Assembly: GCF_036373705.1 (NCBI RefSeq)
Contig: NC_089856.1
Location: forward strand, 9,046,501 to 9,110,500
DNA: 64,000 nucleotides
Source of the DNA: Amia ocellicauda
Taxonomy: Eukaryota > Chordata > Actinopteri > Amiiformes > Amiidae
Direction of reading: 5' to 3'
The stretch's first letter is position 1. Each line of letters opens with the position of its first letter. Shown here in pieces: positions 62,601-64,000 of the stretch. The translations under genes and the position numbers were made by a program. A model generated the notes under the pieces. It was not told the origin of the DNA. It did no database searches and was given only the letters and a program-made list of their open reading frames with translations.

Positions 62601-64000
62601 AACGTGAGAAACACACTGGGCATCCGCTCAGTAAAACAGCAGCATGCATACCCCGTCTCCCTCACATGCAGGATGGATTGCACACCGTTTGGGGTTAGGC
62701 CTACAGTGTGTACAGTACTGAATCTGCAATACTGCATGTTAGCAACAGAGGCCGCTGTTGAATTTAAAGTTATGAATAAATGTGACTACAGTTCAAATGA
62801 ACAACAAAATGCGTATATCACTCGATTTTCCCAAGCGACCTTTGATTCTGGTTTCATTGTAGTCGGTCTGTAAGTCAGTATTGACCTTTAGCCTGTAATG
62901 AGGGAGAAGAAATGCACACAGTGTTCCTACTGCTCTGTGGTGTTTTAATGAGAGGACTTTTCATTATGCATCTACAAAGGCAGCAAGCACAGTCTTTTAT
63001 TAAAAACAAGCTAAATCAATAATCCACAACAGTCATTTAGTCAACCATAAATAAAGATGGTACAATGGACCTGCTCTTTAGAGACTTGTTCATAAAATAC
63101 AGAGCATCTAAACATGGTAGAATCACTAGTTTCTACTTATCAGGCTCAGGGAGAAACTCTTTCTGATTTAAAACTTTCTTAGGTATTTAGTAATCTGGCC
63201 TAAAGACTGTTGAATCTGCATTTAAATTCATAAGAATTCTTCACATAATTTTAAATGGATTGTAAATACTACTCCATTCACTAAGATACCAGTTCATATA
63301 ACATATAATCTTAGTCAAACTAATCTGCTCAGGCTCTTCTTGTTCTTAGACATGTAATGATGAATATATATTATATTATTGCTGTGTTTATGTTATTATA
63401 TTAACTGTACTCCTTTGTTTCACCCTTGTTAAAATCAAATTCATATGCATACAACTTTCACTGCCATGCTGACTTGACGCTTGTTTTTCTTAAGACACAC
63501 ACGAAAAGAAGTATGACAAAACACCTGAAAAGGAATTAAATGCATTTTATTTTATAGCTTTGGGTGGAAAATTTACAGAGACAAACTTCTCTGGAAATGG
63601 GACATTATATTAAAGATCTGCATTTGTATTTAGTTTTGCTAGTGAAGGGATTAGATTCATAGTTCACAATTTCAACAACCCAGCATTATTTGTATTTAAA
63701 TACAGCTGCCCCCGGTTTGGTCACACTTTTCCACGATCTGGGTTTATGTAAACCAGTTAGATTGAGATCAATGTTGAGGTCCCACATTAATGCTGGAACT
63801 CGCTCACAAATCTGGCACCAGGTGCTCAATTACTCCCAGTCAAACCAATAAAAACTGCATCGTTCCTTTGTATCACCTGTAGAAGTTGTGAAATATGAAA
63901 ATTGTGCATATGAATCTGTGCCGTTTGCTGCTTCTCTCTGTACTCTCCAAAAACTAATAAAACAAATCTAATCTCTCCTGATCCTTCCTGAAAGACTTTT
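62601..64000. other. Right flank without recognised features
   Basis: AT-rich DNA beyond the dnajc14 promoter. I see no exon, transposon end or microsatellite of note. Confidence 0.5.

Overview
The window is nuclear DNA from a vertebrate, most probably a ray-finned fish. It has spliced genes with GT-AG introns, AT-rich non-coding DNA, Tc1/mariner copies with TA target duplications, hAT-type MITEs, L2-like LINE tails and many AAT, AT and GA microsatellites. I cannot name the species from sequence alone. Four conserved protein-coding genes are recognisable by protein family and exon structure. Almost all the short open frames elsewhere are chance or transposon relics.

Layout: (1) 1-15.2 kb holds the 5' half of pan2 (minus strand, 13 coding exons, running off the left edge), with a CCAAT/ETS promoter near 15.1 kb. 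Its introns carry a Tc1 copy nested in a LINE tail, a MITE and a BED-finger relic. (2) 15.2-22.8 kb is intergenic. It includes a 1.1-kb non-autonomous DNA transposon built of GTGTTAA/TTAACAC repeats. (3) 22.8-30.9 kb is il23a (plus strand, 4 exons) with a compact NF-kB/AP-1/TATA promoter and an AU-rich 3' region. (4) 31-37 kb is intergenic, with a second decayed Tc1 copy and SINE/LINE debris. (5) 37.0-43.5 kb is ormdl2 (plus strand, one non-coding and three coding exons). (6) 43.5-62.6 kb is dnajc14 (minus strand, six coding exons plus an upstream leader and a GC-rich promoter), convergent with ormdl2. (7) 62.7-64 kb has no recognisable gene.

The genes do not form one pathway. pan2 (mRNA deadenylation), ormdl2 (ER sphingolipid homeostasis) and dnajc14 (ER J-protein) are housekeeping genes. 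il23a encodes the p19 subunit of the inducible cytokine IL-23. The head-to-head pan2/il23a pair and the convergent ormdl2/dnajc14 pair also exist on human 12q13, but there they are separated by many genes and lie in the other order. Here il23a is followed directly by ormdl2.

I found no clearly new biological system. The points most worth a second look are: the p19 protein lacks the cysteine aligned with the human p40-linking cysteine; a likely GC-AG intron in pan2; a pan2 3' splice site whose usual branch-point zone is an AT microsatellite; upstream ORFs overlapping the dnajc14 start; a Gly-Pro minisatellite inside dnajc14; and a thrice-repeated hairpin in a dnajc14 intron.
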